Positions 63,224 to 64,000 of a stretch of 64,000 nt of DNA are shown here, one piece after another. Made by a program: the position numbers and the translations under genes. Positions within the stretch are counted from its first letter, which is position 1, and each line of letters starts with the position of its first letter. The stretch lies in the NCBI RefSeq assembly GCF_008831545.1, contig NZ_CP044524.1, positions 186,001 to 250,000 on the forward strand. The letters are read 5' to 3'. The stretch comes from Halorussus halophilus (GTDB taxonomy: Archaea > Halobacteriota > Halobacteria > Halobacteriales > Haladaptataceae). The notes under the pieces were generated by a model. It was given only the letters and a program-made list of their open reading frames with translations, did not search any database and was not told where the DNA came from.

Positions 63224-64000
63224 CTACTCCGTCTCGGACTGCTCGTACGCGCCTTCTCGCTCTAACTGTCCCTTCTCCGCCAGTACCTCGGGCGTCCGAC
63301 AGACCCCGTGTGCGCCAGTCACCTGCGGCACCGTGCAGTTGTTGCAGTTCTCGCAGACAACTCCGACTTCCCCACTCTCCCCGTCCACACTCAAGAGGCG
63401 CGCCGGGAGTTTCGGCTCTGCGTAGAACGGTCGGCCCATGCCGACGGCGTCGCAGGCACTCGCGACTCCGTCGCTCTTTCCTTCGCCGCTCGTTCGAGGC
63501 GTCTCCGACGCCTCGCTCCCCAAGAGGAAATCAATCTGTTCGCGCTCCCTGATACCGCCCTCCAGCAGTACCGGAATCGAGACGCGTTCGCGCACCCGGC
63601 GCGCCAAGTCTGCGTTCCACCCCGGTTCGAAGTCGTACTCGAACGCCTCGACTCGATTCGCGAGCGCGACGAGCGCGGCCCGCCACTTGCTTCCGAAGGC
63701 CGCGGCGTAGCCTTCGCGGAACCGTTCGTCGCGCCACGCCTCGCCGGGGAACTCCCCGCGGACGATGCTCATGTCCCAGAATACGGAGGCTTGGACCGGA
63801 ACCACTGCGTCGTAGCCGATGCCTTGTAATCGCCTGCAGATGCGGACCGTGTCGTCAGTGCTCAGATGTCGCCGGACGAACGGCGGGGCCTCGGTTTCGG
63901 CGGGCACCTTCGTCATTAGCGGCACGTCGTCAGCACGCTCTCGAATCTCGTCGTGGACGACTTCCAGGAAGCGGACGCCGTCGGCGAACTCATCGTCCCG
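63224..64000 (-). CDS. NADH:flavin oxidoreductase / Old Yellow Enzyme family, 5' end beyond the window
   Basis: The visible part is the C-terminal 258 residues of an FMN oxidoreductase barrel; the frame is open to the edge of the window (DDEFADGVRFLEVVHDEI at the start), so the gene begins outside. The phosphate-binding end LLEGGIREREQIDFLL and VGMGRPFYAEP are the family marks. The cysteine motif C-x2-C-x2-C-x11-C (CENCNNC..GVC) is nearly that of the 4Fe-4S binding 2,4-dienoyl-CoA reductase branch (C-x2-C-x3-C-x11-C). Substrate unknown. Confidence 0.8.
   Translation of the reverse strand, partial: RDDEFADGVRFLEVVHDEIRERADDVPLMTKVPAETEAPPFVRRHLSTDDTVRICRRLQGIGYDAVVPVQASVFWDMSIVRGEFPGEAWRDERFREGYAAAFGSKWRAALVALANRVEAFEYDFEPGWNADLARRVRERVSIPVLLEGGIREREQIDFLLGSEASETPRTSGEGKSDGVASACDAVGMGRPFYAEPKLPARLLSVDGESGEVGVVCENCNNCTVPQVTGAHGVCRTPEVLAEKGQLEREGAYEQSETE

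Overview
The window is chromosomal DNA of a halophilic archaeon (class Halobacteria). Proteins are strongly acidic and GC-rich. Genes carry archaeal TATA boxes about 27 bases before leaderless starts, or GGAGGTG-type ribosome sites. The gene content includes TFB, bacterio-opsin-activator (HTH_10) regulators, a HalX response regulator and many twin-arginine signals. I cannot name the genus. No rRNA, tRNA, CRISPR array or intact insertion sequence was found, so this looks like ordinary accessory and metabolic chromosome.

Layout. 0-2.4 kb: end of a nucleoside-type ABC importer (two overlapping permeases). 2.5-5.1 kb: histidine kinase plus a KaiC-like double ATPase interrupted by an in-frame TAA. 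5.2-12.3 kb: gene relic, CocE-type hydrolase, NCS2 nucleobase permease, hydantoinase-like amidohydrolase and aldo/keto reductase; with the importer these suggest uptake and breakdown of nucleosides, nucleobases or related cyclic amides. 12.3-22.2 kb: methyltransferase, Tat-exported protein, gamma-glutamyltransferase-like enzyme, TatA, cytochrome oxidase subunit I without its partners, and TFB. 22.7-29.5 kb: NAD-type secondary alcohol dehydrogenase, HTH_10 regulator, cytochrome P450, Nudix hydrolase, M24 peptidase and an exported trypsin-fold protease.

29.5-40.5 kb: a very large PAS/GAF sensor-regulator cut from its DNA-binding domain by an in-frame TAG, a MutS-family ATPase, a HEAT-repeat pseudokinase, and several small zinc-ribbon and membrane proteins. 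40.85-45.1 kb: a tightly overlapping tetrapyrrole operon (leader peptide, CbiX chelatase, DR2241-type Fe-S protein, SUMT, TrpD-like protein, 3Fe-4S-type ferredoxin). 45.2-56.9 kb: HalX regulator, pyroglutamyl peptidase, a Ca2+ exchanger and Ca2+ P-type ATPase pair, prolyl oligopeptidase, DUF192 lipoprotein, a 50-residue membrane peptide, small regulators and an MCM N-terminal domain protein with no helicase motor. 57-64 kb: giant FAD/Fe-S dehydrogenase, HpaI-type aldolase coupled to a threonine-synthase-like enzyme, CDGSH protein and an Old Yellow Enzyme family reductase cut by the window edge.

The most unusual observations are two long conserved genes each broken by one in-frame stop where glutamate is expected, a triplicated translation-start region, the HEAT-pseudokinase, the orphan MCM N-domain, and the leader-peptide-coupled CbiX/DR2241/SUMT/TrpD-like/ferredoxin operon.
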